DNA of 64,000 nt from Cheilinus undulatus (GCF_018320785.1 NC_054882.1:26416719-26480718), one strand, 5' to 3'; positions 35,660 through 48,640 are shown, counted from the first letter of the stretch. The notes: generated from the letters alone by a model not told the origin. Numbers and translations are program-made.

Positions 35660-36575
35660 TAGCATTGCCTTTAGACTGTATGACTTGGATCAAATGTTTT
35701 GGTTATCCTTCCACAAGCTTCTCACAGAGTTTGCTGGAATTCAAGAGTAGCTACCTGGATACAGCAGAGGACCTCAACTTTACAACGGGAGATTGGCTGG
35801 CTAGCCGGACGTTGACGCCATGTTACCAGAGGCAGGTCCGCTACGTTATGCAATACAAGTAGACAAAGAATGTGCAAGTTTTCGGAATAAAAAACTCAAA
35901 CGAAGAGATGACACTGACTTATTTAATCATTTATAGTCAGTGATCCATATTAAAAAAAGAACTGATAGTGAAACATAAAAGCATAATCCACTGTCTCGTA
36001 TTTTCTCAGTTAGATGAGAAGATGTATTCCATGATTTAAAAAAAAAAAAATTATATATAACATAGTTTCATATATGTATAAATATTTTTCATTTTGAATG
36101 AAAAATACATTATGGATTATGGAGTATAAATGATTAATTAAAATCAATTTTATCTGATCATTTGAGCTTTTTATTCCGTAAACTTGAACATTCCTTTTCT
36201 ACTTGTACTAAAGTACGTAGTGGCTCTGCCTCTGGTAACATGGCGGCGACGTCCGGCCAGCAAACCAATCTTCCACCACATTTTATGTCTGTGCTCAGTG
36301 ATACGTGAATTTGGCTCATAATTCGATTCATTAAAATAAATGTAATGTAATAGCTGTTTGTTAGTCCGAAAACTCTCTATTAACATGGCGGCGACACACA
36401 AAGAAAACAACGAAGAAAACGTTCAGTTCAAGTGACTTCCGTTATTAGAAGACAGGATATGGTGGCACTCGCCCGACTTGCGGTATGAAGTGGAGGTCCT
36501 CGGCTGCATCCAAGTCCATCTCCTGGAATTTTGGCCCATTCCTCCCAACAGAACTGGTGTCTGATTCATAACTGA
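35660..36575 (-). mobile_element. Tc1-like relic split by another insertion
   Basis: The left piece (about 35660-35741, including CCACAAGCTTCTCAC) and right piece (36523-36575, including TTGGCCCATTCCTCC and CAGAACTGGTG) are consecutive parts of one antisense fish Tc1 sequence. They become continuous if 35742-36522 plus one copy of CTGGAATT is removed. Confidence 0.75.
35742..36522. mobile_element. Inverted-repeat element inserted in the Tc1 relic
   Basis: The element is 781 bp and flanked by the 8-bp direct repeat CTGGAATT (35734-35741 and 36523-36530). The inner arms (about 35788-35940 and 36124-36276) are reverse complements of each other for roughly 150 bases with modest divergence, both containing CCATGTTACCAGAGGCAG. 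The outer ends (about 35754-35781 and 36488-36515) also pair. The 8-bp duplication fits hAT- or P-type insertion. No transposase is present. Confidence 0.8.
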
Positions 36576-36579
36576 AGCG

Positions 36580-38620
36580 TGCACACGAAACAGGGCCTGA
36601 AGTTAGCATGCGCCTCTTTCCATTAAGATGTACGCACCTGTAAGCCAACTGTGACCCACGCGTATGAATATTTCAGAGGCAGAGGGAAATTGTCAACACA
36701 ACGGTAAGGTGGTGAACTGAGGCCAGTTTGTATATGAATGCATTAGAAACCATTAAATACAAACTGTGTTTCACTGTCCACATCATTAGCAGACAGTTTC
36801 ATTTTTATGTATGCCTTGTGAGCCTTATTTTACTTCCTCATATAATGTGTTAATATTTACTTTCAGGTGTTTTAACTTGAAAACATCGTCCTTCATGTCG
36901 TCATTTGATGTAGAAAACCAAAAGTCAAGAAGTGAGGAAATTTAGCAGACCACAAAGCCTGTATTTTCTTTTTCACCTTATCATTTATTGTTTGAATAAG
37001 TTTCGCTTTAATGCAAGACAAAACAGATACAGCTGTCTGCATCATACAGAGTGTGTGTAAATGAACCCTGGACAGATCTCACAATCACAATATATTCTAA
37101 TAGTCTGTCATAGTTTATGCTGAGCTCACTAGAATATAGAGTAATTAAACTCTTTATACATCAATCAAACCTTTATTTATTAATATCCAGTATTATTTGC
37201 TTAAAACCCGCTTTAATAATTTCCTATAGTGGTAGTACTTGTGCGTAACAATGAAAGGTGGATTTTTGCACTATAAGAGGAGCGTGTACAGCAGCAGTGT
37301 TGCATCAGGGTTTTTTTTTGTGACCGTCCCGTAGCAGTGTTGTGTAACTGTCCTTTCATTTACAAGCACCTTTGTTTCAGTGAAAGAATTTTATTTATTT
37401 ATTTATTTTTATACTTCCAGTTGCCATCTAACCTTGCAAAGCAGATGGATACGCCCGTTTCTATGTTTTTCACTGGCGAATCCATCTTGCAAAGCTCCCA
37501 TCGGAACCGTTTGGGCCCGGTTAGAAAGTGACAGGACCACTCAGCTACGAGGGGCGGTACTTTCAGGCACAGCAGAGTCATATGGAGGAAGAGATTAGTG
37601 TGGATGCTAGTGTGGACTTTCTGATGGAATTTTATCAATACTGATACTGATACTTTTGAAGAAAGAATAAAATATTCAACTCACAAACTTTCAAAAGGTA
37701 CAGATTTCAGGAAAATTAAAAAGGTGTATGTAAATCATCAGAAATTCATTAATGGAGAAACGTCAATTAAAATAAAATATTTGTGGAAGCAGGTAGAAAA
37801 TAAAATAAATCAAATATTATCATAGCACAAACATGCATATAACATTGAAATGTCAACAACATAAAAATGCCTGATTTAATTTTTGTTTAATTCAGATAGA
37901 ATGGCTATATTAGCCACCTATAGCCACTAGTTTCAAGCAAAAATGTAAGAAATACAAGTCATCAATGATTTTCATTGAAATATTTAACTTTTTATGTTTC
38001 TACAACACGGTCTTTATACATTTTATGGTATGGGCATGTGGTCTCAGTATTTTTTGTTTTCGTACAATTTTGAAATTTACTGGAGACCACACTGAGTGAG
38101 AAAGGCAGCCAGGTTCACATCACAGACTTTAAACTAAATTCATATGCCAGTGAGTGGGGTTACTGAAATCTGTTATCATTTATGATTGGTCTCCAAAGTC
38201 ATATGACAGGGACGAGCAGTAAAGCCAAGACAGTCTTGAGGAGAGAGAGGCAGGGAGGCACTCAAGGAGATGCGGTGGTGACATGTACTTGAAAGTACTC
38301 ATTTGGTATCGATACTTTGCGAGAGGGATCGATACCAAAAGAGTACTTCGTAAATATCGATATATCAATACTTTAGTATTGATACTCCCACCACTAACTG
38401 GTATTTATAAAGAGAGAATTGTGTGAAGATGTGTGTGGGCACAGTTTTATTAATCAGAATAATTTTCGATGCACGCCATTTTTGAAGTTTGAGTGTACAG
38501 ACACTTTAAGTCTGATTTCTATGTACTGTTTCATAAATGAGACCCCTTGGCCTGTCCTATATACATGTATAGGGCAGGCCCATTTCTAACCCAACATGTC
38601 TGTGCCTCAAAGCAAGGACT
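36580..38620. other. Intergenic stretch with one shared repeat segment
   Basis: About 100 bases at 37464-37565 recur in inverted orientation at 54765-54873. Otherwise AT-rich with no gene seen. Confidence 0.45.
37464..37565 (+). repeat. Interspersed repeat, copy 1
   Basis: It shares CTTGCAAAGCTCC, AACCGTTTGG and GGTTAGAAAGTGACAG, in order, with the reverse complement of 54765-54873. Confidence 0.65.
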
Positions 38621-38639
38621 ATAAAGACATAGTTTGATG

Positions 38640-38830
38640 AGTTTGTTTTGGAAGAACTTGACTAACCCTCACAGAGCCCCGACCTCAACCCCATTGACCT
38701 TTGGGATGAACTGTAACGGAGATTGCGAGCCAGGCCTTCTTGTCCAACATCAGTACCTGACTTCATAAATGCTTTACAGAATGAATGGGCAGAAATTACC
38801 CAAGAAATACTCCAAAATACTGCGGGGTTG
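38640..38830 (+). mobile_element. Tc1-like relic (C-terminal transposase end)
   Basis: The + strand text translates in pieces to CPDLNPIDL- and WDEL-like motifs followed by PDFINALQNEWAEITQEILQ, the tail of a Tc1-like transposase. A stop interrupts it. Confidence 0.7.
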
Positions 38831-38929
38831 GATGTTCCTTAAAATATGTGTTGAACCAAGATACGAAACACTGGTCGTTAATCCTTGAGTATGTTGACTG
38901 TAATGGACCTACAATGCCATATAGGTCTT

Positions 38930-39590
38930 TGCACACTGGATCTGTTATTTTGGGATGCGTTTTTTCGGATCCTTATTTTGAAAAAAAAGGTCACGCACTC
39001 GAACCTTGCACACTGAGTCCGGTGTGTTTTAATTTGCCTTCACTGCGAAAAATCGTTGAATGTGGCAAATTGTTTCTCCTGCCTGTGGTCCTGTCACTCC
39101 TTCGAAATCCCGCTTGGTCCATCCTGACAGACTTTCATACCCACTCATGTGTCATAATGCTGAGCCAAGTTGGAGGGATGGAGAGCAACTTTTTAATTCA
39201 GTCTCTGTTATGACCCATGTGTAGGCAATACACGTGCCCTATCTGTTAAATTTCCATGGTTGATATCCCCATAATTCACCAGCAAACTTCAGTGTTTAAA
39301 GTGACATTTCGGTGCTGCAGAGAGAGAAAGAGAGTTGGGGTTGGGTGGGGGTGAGTAAGAAAGAGAATAAAGCAACAGGCGTTGATCTGAATCTACAATC
39401 ACCCATTTAAATGACTTGGATTGATGCAAAATTTCGCATAAAATCAAACCTGGTCAGATAAAAATAATGACGGACGAAAATTCTGGTCTCAGTGTGAAAA
39501 CGTGATTAGAACAATATGGGAGCAATTCCTTTTTTTCCCACATGTGAAAAATACAGATTTCAAAAAGACTCCATGTGCAAAGCCTTAACT
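38930..39590. mobile_element. Non-autonomous DNA transposon, family shared with 62062
   Basis: The left end GGTCTTTGCACACTGGATCT is mirrored by a right end whose complement reads GGCTTTGCACATGGAGTC. The right flank is TTAA. The internal sequence GCACACTGAGTCCGG repeats the end motif. Ends of this kind are found in fish Harbinger/ISL2EU-type elements, but the assignment is inference. Confidence 0.5.
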
Positions 39591-39599
39591 CTTGTTTTA

Positions 39600-41200
39600 T
39601 TTGTAGTACTACCATCAACATCACTGTTTCAGTGAAACCATTACACCTCACCCAGCTGATCCCTGGAGTCACTACTGCAAATGACACAAGTTAATTTGGG
39701 TCAACTTGAAAGAAGTTAAACACATCACACTCAACTCTCCACCATCTGTGAGCAGCCAACCCACAGAGGGCGGCCAACTGTTCCCATTAATATGATTTGA
39801 TGCTTTCCTCCTCCGCAGGCGTCCCTTGAGAGTGACCATTAGCGTTGCAGCCACTTCCTCCTCAGCAGGGAGAAAGAAAGTAAAAGGTGGTCTCTATTGT
39901 TTTTTGATGTTTCATATTAGCGTAGATTTAATCATCAGACAAACAGACACTTCTGCTTCACTCATCAGTCAATTATGTGAGATTGCAGCAGCAAGGTAAC
40001 AACCTTACAAGTCACAAAGCCGCCCACAAGGTCTACTCTTTCCATCGACCCACATGGTCTGCAGTTATGGCTGACTCCTGACCTTCCCCTTACCTCAATT
40101 GCTGCATGAGAGGAAGAAGTCCAAAGATAATGCAAGTCGACAGCTCAGACCTGCGCAGCCACAGCTCTTCATTTATACATCACATCACAGGGGAACATCT
40201 TTCCTGATATGTCAGGAAACCTCAAACTCTCACGTCCCAGAGGGGACCGTGAATGTTGTAATATGCTGCACAAACAGAGGGACAGACCGTGTCAGCTCCT
40301 GAAGTGCCGTGTCTCTGATGGGTGAAGATCCAGTACGTGGGTACTCACTGACAGGAAAAACATGTCTTCCCTCTTGGACATCAAAATCAACTTGCCTTTT
40401 TGTTGTTTTCCCTATGAAATGTACAAGCCTACAAAACCTTCATGCAGGGATGTGTTGTTTTTTTTGGAATTCAGTGCCAAAAATGTTGCAATAACTTGCA
40501 AGTACTTTGTCAGAGTAGAATTGGAGTGGGAAGTGGACTGAGAAGAACAAACAACAGAAATAATGAGCAAAAGCATGGTCACACGTCAGCCACCACAGTT
40601 CAGTTCACACAACACTGGATCGTCACTTTCAAACAACAGTGTATCATTAGAAAGCTGTCTATTGTAGATACTGTTCTGTTCGGTGCTGTGCCAAAGCAAA
40701 TATCTCCACAAATCTACTCTACACTCAGGAATATCAAAGGCTGGTTTCAGTGGTTTTCTATGAACTGTGAAGGTTAAAGATAAGTAAAGGTCTTACTGAG
40801 GTTTGGTGTTTTCAATGTTTTGTCATCATAGACTGTTAAAAGAATTGGACAAAGCCTTTGTGACGTCAGCCATCTGCTTACAATAGGCAGACTGAAGCAG
40901 CTCTTGAAGCCAATCCGCGGTGGCTTCCATGTTGAAATCGCTTTCTCAACCAAACTTTGGATCAACCTAACGGCCTGCCCACTAACTTGACTTCCTGTCA
41001 GCTAGCTAGCTAGCATTCTGGATGACAGAAAGGTAGCTTCTGCCCGTTGAGTTATCTGTCAATCAAATGAAAGGTGCCAATTAGTGCACAGCGAGTAAAA
41101 TCGAAACGATTGTGGTACACAAAAATTCACCCCCTATACAGTGGGACCACATGAAGACACTAGCTAAAGAGACACACCTGTTTTGTTTTGTTTTTTAACC
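39600..41200. other. Intergenic stretch, nothing recognised
   Basis: Only short unrelated open frames. The part 39700-39870 is compositionally balanced and might be conserved non-coding sequence. Confidence 0.35.
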
Positions 41201-41206
41201 AGGCTT

Positions 41207-41520
41207 TAAAGGTGCAGTAAGCAATTTATTTTTGGTGTTGTATCTCCACAAAATCAACACAACCCGTCAGGCTCTTGTTATTGAAGCCATCTAAAAGAAT
41301 AACACACTTCTGCAGTGCCTCCTCGCGCTGTAGTCTCACTTGAGGACACCAGCAAGGGATGATGCTCCAGCCAATGAGGAGGCTAGTACTCGCAGCCAAT
41401 CATGGCTCAGGACGGAGGGAGCGTTCCCATTGGCCGCTGTAGTGGGTGCGCTTGCGCCTTAGCTCAGTGAGAAGTTGATACAATGGTGGAGTTACTGGTG
41501 GTGTTCGGTCCTATGTAGAA
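41207..41520. repeat. Probable interspersed repeat
   Basis: It starts with TTAAAGGTGCAGTAAGCAAT, a terminus I associate with a common fish short DNA element, and continues into a GC-richer body with several CCAAT motifs. I see no second copy in the window. Confidence 0.35.
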
Positions 41521-41742
41521 TTTGTTCATGCTGAGATGAAGTGTTTTCTAACCTGTAATTCGGCCATTGATTTTTGTGGAAAAGCCGCGCAAAATCACTC
41601 CACAAGAGCTTTGCAACCGTCAGTATTCAATTCAGCAGATGCGCACATTCGTGAGGAGGTATGTTGGAAGACGGGTGGAGCTGTGGAGCCCAGACACAGA
41701 AAAGAACAGGGAGGGAGGGGGAGGAGAGTTGATTCTACACCA

Positions 41743-42260
41743 GGGCTATTCAATTTCAAATCCAACTGGGACAAATTTAAAGATCAAAAAATGTAGCCAG
41801 GCCGCACATGTTCAATGTCCAGAAAGCAGCTGGTAATGTCAAATTTGGAACTAATACAGACCAATTTGATGAAGTATATGCACTTTTAATTCAGTCCCCC
41901 TTTTAAATTTGGCAACATGACAAAAGCACATCAAAAAATGCATAAAAACACAACAACAGAGCTGTATTTGAACATAGCAAAAAAGTTTTTTTTTTTCACT
42001 TGGATAAAAATAAAATAAATAGAATGAAAAAATAAAATGAAATTCTGTAAATAATAATTTTGGTCACGTCTTACCCAGGCATATCTTAAAGTGCATAAAA
42101 ACAAAATTTGCATAGTTGAAAAGGACATGAGTATCAAAAATATCAAACCATTAATTGGAACTAGATAAAGCACATGTGTCTTATTTGTTCAATCCTGTTA
42201 TTTGTTGCTTTATAAATATTCTAATTTATTCCCCAGTTGTTCCAAAGCAAAGGTTTTAAA
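41743..42260. mobile_element. Probable hAT-type relic
   Basis: It starts CAGGGCTATTCAATTTCAAA, a recognisable hAT-like end in fish, followed by A-rich non-coding sequence. The right end is not clear and no transposase is readable. Confidence 0.4.
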
Positions 42261-42299
42261 AGTACAAAAAACAAACTCTTCATAAGGATGTGTCTCTTC

Positions 42300-43380
42300 C
42301 TGGCATTGCTATTACTGTGATTTCACATATTTTTTCACCAGCATAATTTGGCGAGCAAGCCAGCAGTTACAGGAGCTTTAACTAACAACAGAGACATTAA
42401 CTGGCTTTCATTTTCATATCAGCTCTCTCAGATGTAACACTCTGCACAGATTTATTATTTTTACATACTTTTACCTTATATACCACAGGCTATGTCAATA
42501 GAAAACATATTAAAATGCTTTCTAGTGGAAGCATCTCTCTAAATGAGCTGTGATAACCCAGACAACTCCTTCTGTTTCATTTGCAGGTTCACTCTCCTGC
42601 CCTCTCACTCTCCTTCTTCTACCTCATACTTGGTAACCACGGTTACCCTGAGAGTCACATCGTCAACCTATTTTAAGAAGCTACCGTTCTTTATATAGAG
42701 AGCCTCACACATGATCTAGAAGGAAGTGACTGTATTTGTCATTGTGATGTTCTGAGTTATGTAATGTTTAACATGTATTAATCAGCACAGGCTGGGTAAA
42801 TACAGGACGAGACTGTCAGCTGTAATAGTCACTCATTAAGAAACAAATGAGCGTTAATCAGAGGAAGTGGAGGTTTTAAATATAAACTAATTAGAGCCCT
42901 TGAGTGTTTGTAGCCACAGAGGTGATGGGGTTTGGATGGAAATGTTTCTCTTTACACAGTCAACTGTTTTGCCACAGACTGAAATATGATATGATTACTG
43001 AATGATCCACCATGAAGTTTGTTTTCACACATTTATTGTTTTCAAAGGATGCCATTTCATATTCATTGATTCAAGCAGGAGACAGTTTCACTTGTGTTTG
43101 GTTAAATATCGCAGCTTCTACAAAGAAGAACGTGAGAAAATATGGTTCCTAGAGGAAGAAATGTAATGACAGAAAGACAAAGTCACTGTTTTACAAGTCA
43201 CAAGTAAGTTTAAGGGTCAAGTCCCAAGACACATCCCAAGTAATAAACTTTAAATTTCTAGTCCTGAAGAAGGAGAACGAACTTTTGGGTTTTATTGCCA
43301 AGATTTTCTCCTACAAGGAATTTGACTTGGTGTTTGGTGCAAAACAAATAATGTAGAAGAAGAATGAAATATTAAGAGGC
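42300..43380. other. Intergenic stretch, possible conserved element
   Basis: The part 42720-42960 has homeobox-type TAATTA/TTAATC cores and no repeat features. This is suggestive only. Confidence 0.3.
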
Positions 43381-43455
43381 TATTTAAAAAGGCCTGTAAT
43401 GGGCCCCTTGGAGATGTTAGTCTTTCATGGAGAAGACCAGTCCAGACAGAATTAA
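43381..43455 (+). repeat. 75-bp repeat, copy 1 (inverted partner at 48566-48640)
   Basis: Contains CCCCTTGGAGATGTTAGTCT then TTCATGGAGAA. The reverse complement of 48566-48640 matches it nearly base for base over a core of about 30 bases and well over the whole 75. Confidence 0.85.
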
Positions 43456-43823
43456 GATATTAAGGCGCTGGACTTAGATTCTTATAGAAAAAATTAAAGT
43501 AGTTAAATGAAGATATAAAATGCAATATATATACATTGCAAAGAGTATGTACAAAGGTGCAAAAAGGAGAAAGTGTACAGATGTGCAGGTTTACTGGTGA
43601 ATTTTTCCAGATGAGTATTGCCCACACAATAGCTGCAGTTAAATGAACGTTTTTTTCGCAACCTGATTGAATTTATTCTGATTAGAGATTTAAACTTCTC
43701 TGTTTACATGGATCAGTGGGCTCATGCATCGTACATTTAATCTGAATAAAACTGACATGACATGTGCTGCATTATCTCACTGTTCAAATCTACCCAGAAT
43801 TTGCAGTCGAAGAAGAAATTTGT

Positions 43824-44167
43824 CTTCGTCCCGTCCACACGAAGAATTTAGGAGGTTTTATGTCGTACTGGCATTTGATCTACACTAAAACAGCGTTTTG
43901 GGAGGCTGTAAATGCTACTTTTTGAAACCGAGTCCCAGAGTGAGCAAATCTGTATGCGCCTACTGCATCTCCGTGTGGACAGCCAACCGCATCTGTGTTA
44001 CACTGCCAGTGTTACACTGCCACTTACAGGCTTGGCATATATATTACAGCGTTTTCAGTGGTTCAGTGCTTATGACGGCATTTCCTGAAACAATCCCTTG
44101 TTTACAGAAAATGTTTTCAAAACAAAACGTAAATATATCATTTTCTTCTCTGTTTGCTTAAGGCCTT
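43824..44167. mobile_element. Non-autonomous DNA transposon, short copy
   Basis: Relative of 29336-29971: shares CCGTCCACA, the CTACTTTTTGAAA-like segment, GAGTCCCAGAGTG-type text, AGGCTTGGCATAT and the end AAGGCCTT. It lacks about 300 bases of the long copy's middle, as expected of an internal-deletion derivative. Confidence 0.7.
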
Positions 44168-44611
44168 AATCTTTGTTATAAATAAACCGCCAGCACTCGT
44201 TTTTCAAGTCCATACTGGATTGTTCTACTATTTCATGTCTGTACCTTTAATTATCTGATCAACAATTCGGACCTCTTTTAAAGTTTCAAGTAAAAAAGCT
44301 GTCTCGGCAACAGACCAGTTTTATTTTGCCCCCACCATGTTTCTGTCTGGTTCATCCGTTGGGTAGATGTGTGCAGTAAGACAAAATTCACCCTGAACAG
44401 AGAGAGATGATCAGATCAAGTGTATTCATGGATGCTGATCTAATCAACTTGATCAGAATGACCTTTCTTTACGAATGAGCCGAATTGGAGGAGTTTATTC
44501 CGAATGAAGTGTTCATATGAAGCATTTTAATTCAGATCAGGCATTTATTCTGATTACAAGTGGTCCATGTAAACATCACTATTGTGCTGTTATGAACAGA
44601 AGAGATAAAGT

Positions 44612-45440
44612 AAATCCATCCATTATCTTCCACTTATCCAGGGTCAAGTCACGGTGGCAGCAGGCTAAGCAAGTCAACCCAGACATCTCTCTCCCCAGCA
44701 ACATTTTCCAACTCCTCCCAGGGGATTCCAAGGCATTCCAAGGCCAGATGAGATATATAATCCCTCCAGCAAGTTCTGGGTCTACCCCATGGTCTCCCTT
44801 CAGATGGATGTGCCTGGAAGACCTCCACAGGGAGGCAACCAGGAGGCATCCTGATCAGATGCCTGAATTATCTCAACTGGCTCCCTTCAACATGAAGAAG
44901 CACGGCTCTACTTCGAGATCCTTCCGGATGTCACCCTATCTTTATGGCTGAGCCCAGCCACCCTCCTGAGAAATCTAATTTCGATCGCTTGAACCCGGGA
45001 TCTTGTTCTTTCGGTCATCACCCAGAGTTCATGAACACAGGTGAGGACTGGGACAAAGATCCACCGGTAAATTGAGATTTTTGCCTTCCAGCTCAGCTCC
45101 CTATCACCCTGACAGTGTGGTACAATGTCTGCAATACAGCAGATGCTGCTGCGAACCGCCTGTTGATCTCACTGTCCTTCTACCCTCATTCGTGAGCTGG
45201 ACCCCGAGGTATTTGAACTCGTTCACTTGGGGCAAAGACACCCTCTCCACCCAGAGGAAGCTAGCCACCGTTTTCCGGCAGAGAACCATTGCCTCGGACT
45301 TCTGACCCTTATCACACCCCGATAACTGGAGCACACCTTCTGGTCCCCCTTTTTGAAAATGGGAACGCCACACCACAGGTACTGTACCAGCCAGCGTGCC
45401 AGCCATGACAGCCCAACAACAATAAAGCCCAGTGAGGGTT
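44612..45440 (-). mobile_element. 3' end of a non-LTR retrotransposon (LINE)
   Basis: Read on the - strand this is the C-terminal part of a reverse-transcriptase ORF, with VSLPQVNEFKYLGVQLTNEG typical of fish LINEs, followed by degenerate coding text down to a tail that begins with a GGATGGAT-like repeat at 44612-44625. Stops and indels break it, and the 5' part is missing, as usual for LINE insertions. I do not assign a clade. Confidence 0.75.
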
Positions 45441-48400
45441 AAAGTAACACAAAAAAGGCTTTATAAACATGCTTTATTCTGTCTACTGGTTCTGTGGTTC
45501 AGTTAGAGTCTGTGGGGGGAGGGGAGGGGGCTAGAGTACTGTTCACTGGAAGAATAAACAATTCATGATCACTGTTCATCAAATGAAATGTTTTTTAACA
45601 GAGTAATAATCTAATAAGTTTACACAAATTATTAACACCTTTTTGTTGCTGCAGGTAGGAGTGGATGAAACCCACCATGGGAGAAGACCGTACCTAAATT
45701 GTCAGAAATCTAGTGGGACAAGGCGGGAGTGGGGTATAGAAAAAATACTTATGGATAAAGCTCTAAATACGCTCAAGAATTTTCAAGTCATTATCCAAGT
45801 ATTGGAGGTTAAAGCCAAGTCTTCAGTCTTTCATGATATTGTGAAGTCGAGTCCAAAGTCATCAATTATGTCAATCATTTCATGTGATATTATAAAAATA
45901 ACAAAATTAGAAACACTATAACTTCTTTCACACATGCACTGCATTCTGTAAAAACTGATGATAAGTTGGAGCAGAAAAATCTGCTTCCTTCTTGTGTTTT
46001 GCAACCACCCAAAAGGCTGCACAAAGCAATCTAGGATATCAAGCCAATAGAGACAGCTGCATTGATCATTATAAGGCTTTTTTTTTTTTTTAAATCTCAT
46101 TATATAAACCATCAAACCAAAGAAAATGGTTTTATACTGATCAGTGAGTAAACCCTCTGGAATGCTGGAGTTTTGAGAAGAAACCTAAATTTAAGAAAAC
46201 AAGTGACCTGCATAGGTGACCCAACCCAAACAGAAATGCTTTCACTGGAAATGCAGGGTAACTCTTATGTTACCAAAAAAAAAATATAGTCAGCAAGAAT
46301 TCAAGGTGCGTCAGTGGGTGAACACAGCAGGTAATCTTCTGGAAAATTCACTCTTGGCAAGCAGGAGGGTGGATGTTTTTATTCTGCAGTTGGTATGACA
46401 CCAGACTGTTCTGCATGCAAACAATAAGGCTGCTTCAAGCTTTTTATTGCTTGTCAGTATCCTCTGTTCCTCCTCAAAAACTGTCATCATAGTATTAGAC
46501 TCAGTTACTTGGATATGCTGTAAACATAAAACTGTTAGTGCTTCCAGATTGCCATTTACAGGATTTATTCACATCCTTGTTATGATTCGCCTTCATTGTG
46601 TGACGCATGAAGGCAGAATATTTGGGCATAGTTCCTCCCCCAGTGTGCTATTTATGAAGCAATAAAGTTCTTAAATTGAAGAGAAACTACACTAGTGGGC
46701 TCAGAATAATAAGATGGGAGGAAAGTTTGGTAATATCAAAAACTGCATTCTTTCACATTGTTCACACTAAACATGACATCATATTGAGTGTGCCGGAAGA
46801 TCAGACTTCATAGTATGTATTTTTGTGTAGGTGAGACATCCCCATATGTATACCAGATCTCTTGCGTAGCTCACTGGCCAGCCAACAAGTGGCTGTAAAT
46901 CTAAATCAAACATACAGTAATATTCTTAAATAATGACACTCAAATAACAGCCTTGCTATTTTAACAATGAACACTGCTGTTGAATGCCATTTACAGATCA
47001 ATGTTTGTGCTAGCTTGTTGCTAACTTAGTCAACAAATCACAGTTTGCCATTCCACAAGTATATGGAATGGCATACTAACATACTAGTTTTGCCTGCATC
47101 GTGCAAAAGACATATTTTAGTGTATATATAAAAAGCATGTAGTATTGGACACAACCCAGGTGTATGTGCAACTGTGCGGGCGGGATTTTACAAACCTGTT
47201 GCAGGAGTGGGCGGTAATGGTCAGAAATCCAGTGACATCATTCATAACACACTCATTTAACCCATATATGATGTGCCACTTACAGATAAAAGCTGCATGA
47301 TTTTCTCAGATAGCACTGTAACACTGACAGCTAATTAAATGAAAACATCCAACCAAGACAACTTGTTATTCTGAGCCCTACAGTGTAGTCTCTACTTAAT
47401 TCAGGACCTTGGAATTTAAGAGGGAGAAGTCCTTGGGTTGTCCAGCTATCAATAAAAAAATCTCGATCTCTCATTATTTTTTTTTAATCTCTTTCTTGCT
47501 ATGAAAACCAAATGGAACTTTCTTCCTGATGGTTTTCAGTGCTGCAGCGAGATGACATGTCCACCTCTGACTCAATGTCAAATGGGAAACAGGTCATTAT
47601 GAAATGAATGGGAGATTAAAAAGGGCCTGATTAAATCTCCATCCGAGCCATCACTCAACATAATGAGCACTTCAATGAAATATGGATATGCCAATAAAAT
47701 ATGTATAGTCCCAGCAGTCCCTGGTGTTAAAGTGACTCAGCTTCAAGTGTCCAGCATGTGTGAAGTCACACATAGACTAACATGAGACACGTGAATCTGT
47801 TCATAGGCTAAAAGTGGCATCATTTTCAGGTTGTGACTCATAGAAAAAGGGGGAAACATGAGAAACTCTTTGTTGTTGCTCCATTTGTTGCAGAATGCTC
47901 TCAATACATCCTGCAGAAGAATCTGACTCTCTCTCGATGACAAGAAAAAACAGCACGGTGACAAGAGATGTGTCACTCCAACCTTGAACTAAAAGAATCC
48001 ACAAATACTGCCTTTCAGATGTATTATGCATTGAACAACAACTCCATTCAACCTAAAAAAGGAAGGCCGTGTCAGTTAAAGTGCAGACATGTACAGAGGT
48101 ATCATCTATAGTCAATGCACAAGCTGTTATTATCAATCTCACTATGGACACATTTTCTCTCCTGGTGTAATTTTTCTGCACACAAGTTGATGGCATGTTG
48201 ATCTTACTGCCATGTCTTTACATTAACGGTGAAAAATGTGAAGCTTCGGCCTCTCCTTGCAGCATCGCTTTTCGCAGGATCACTCTATTGCAGCAGACAG
48301 CTGTCCAGGGATAGATGACCAAACTAATATGGCAGAGCAGACCAGCCATTTAACGAGCCTTGGACCTGAGAGCTCGAACGGATGAGCAGTAACAGAAATT

Positions 48401-48565
48401 CATCTTTATTCGTCTCAGATCCACATGATTACACCTCTCCCCAGGGCTGCACATGTGAGCACTGATTCCTTTAAAAGCCTGTCCAAGTCGACACATATCC
48501 TGTGGAGTGGCCGTTGACACAGAAAGCAATCCTGTGGCAGTGCATCATAGCTTTCTGGCATGTTG
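45441..48565. other. Intergenic stretch, nothing firmly recognised
   Basis: No gene-like exon structure. The part 47520-47720 is free of visible repeats and rich in ATTA/TAAT cores; possible non-coding regulation only. Confidence 0.35.
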
Positions 48566-48640
48566 TAATTATGTCCGGATTGGTCTTTCTCCATGAAAGA
48601 CTCACATCTCCAAGGGGTCCATTAGGGGCCTTTTAAAAAT
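48566..48640 (-). repeat. 75-bp repeat, copy 2 (inverted partner of 43381-43455)
   Basis: On the + strand it reads CTCCATGAAAGACTCACATC then TCCAAGGGG. See copy 1. Confidence 0.85.

Noticed and set aside
38785..39213. A 142-codon + strand frame
   Set aside because: It begins in the tail of a Tc1 relic and runs into a non-autonomous element with inverted ends, so it joins unrelated repeat sequence.
44517..44951. A 144-codon + strand frame
   Set aside because: It is the antisense shadow of the degraded LINE reverse-transcriptase region.
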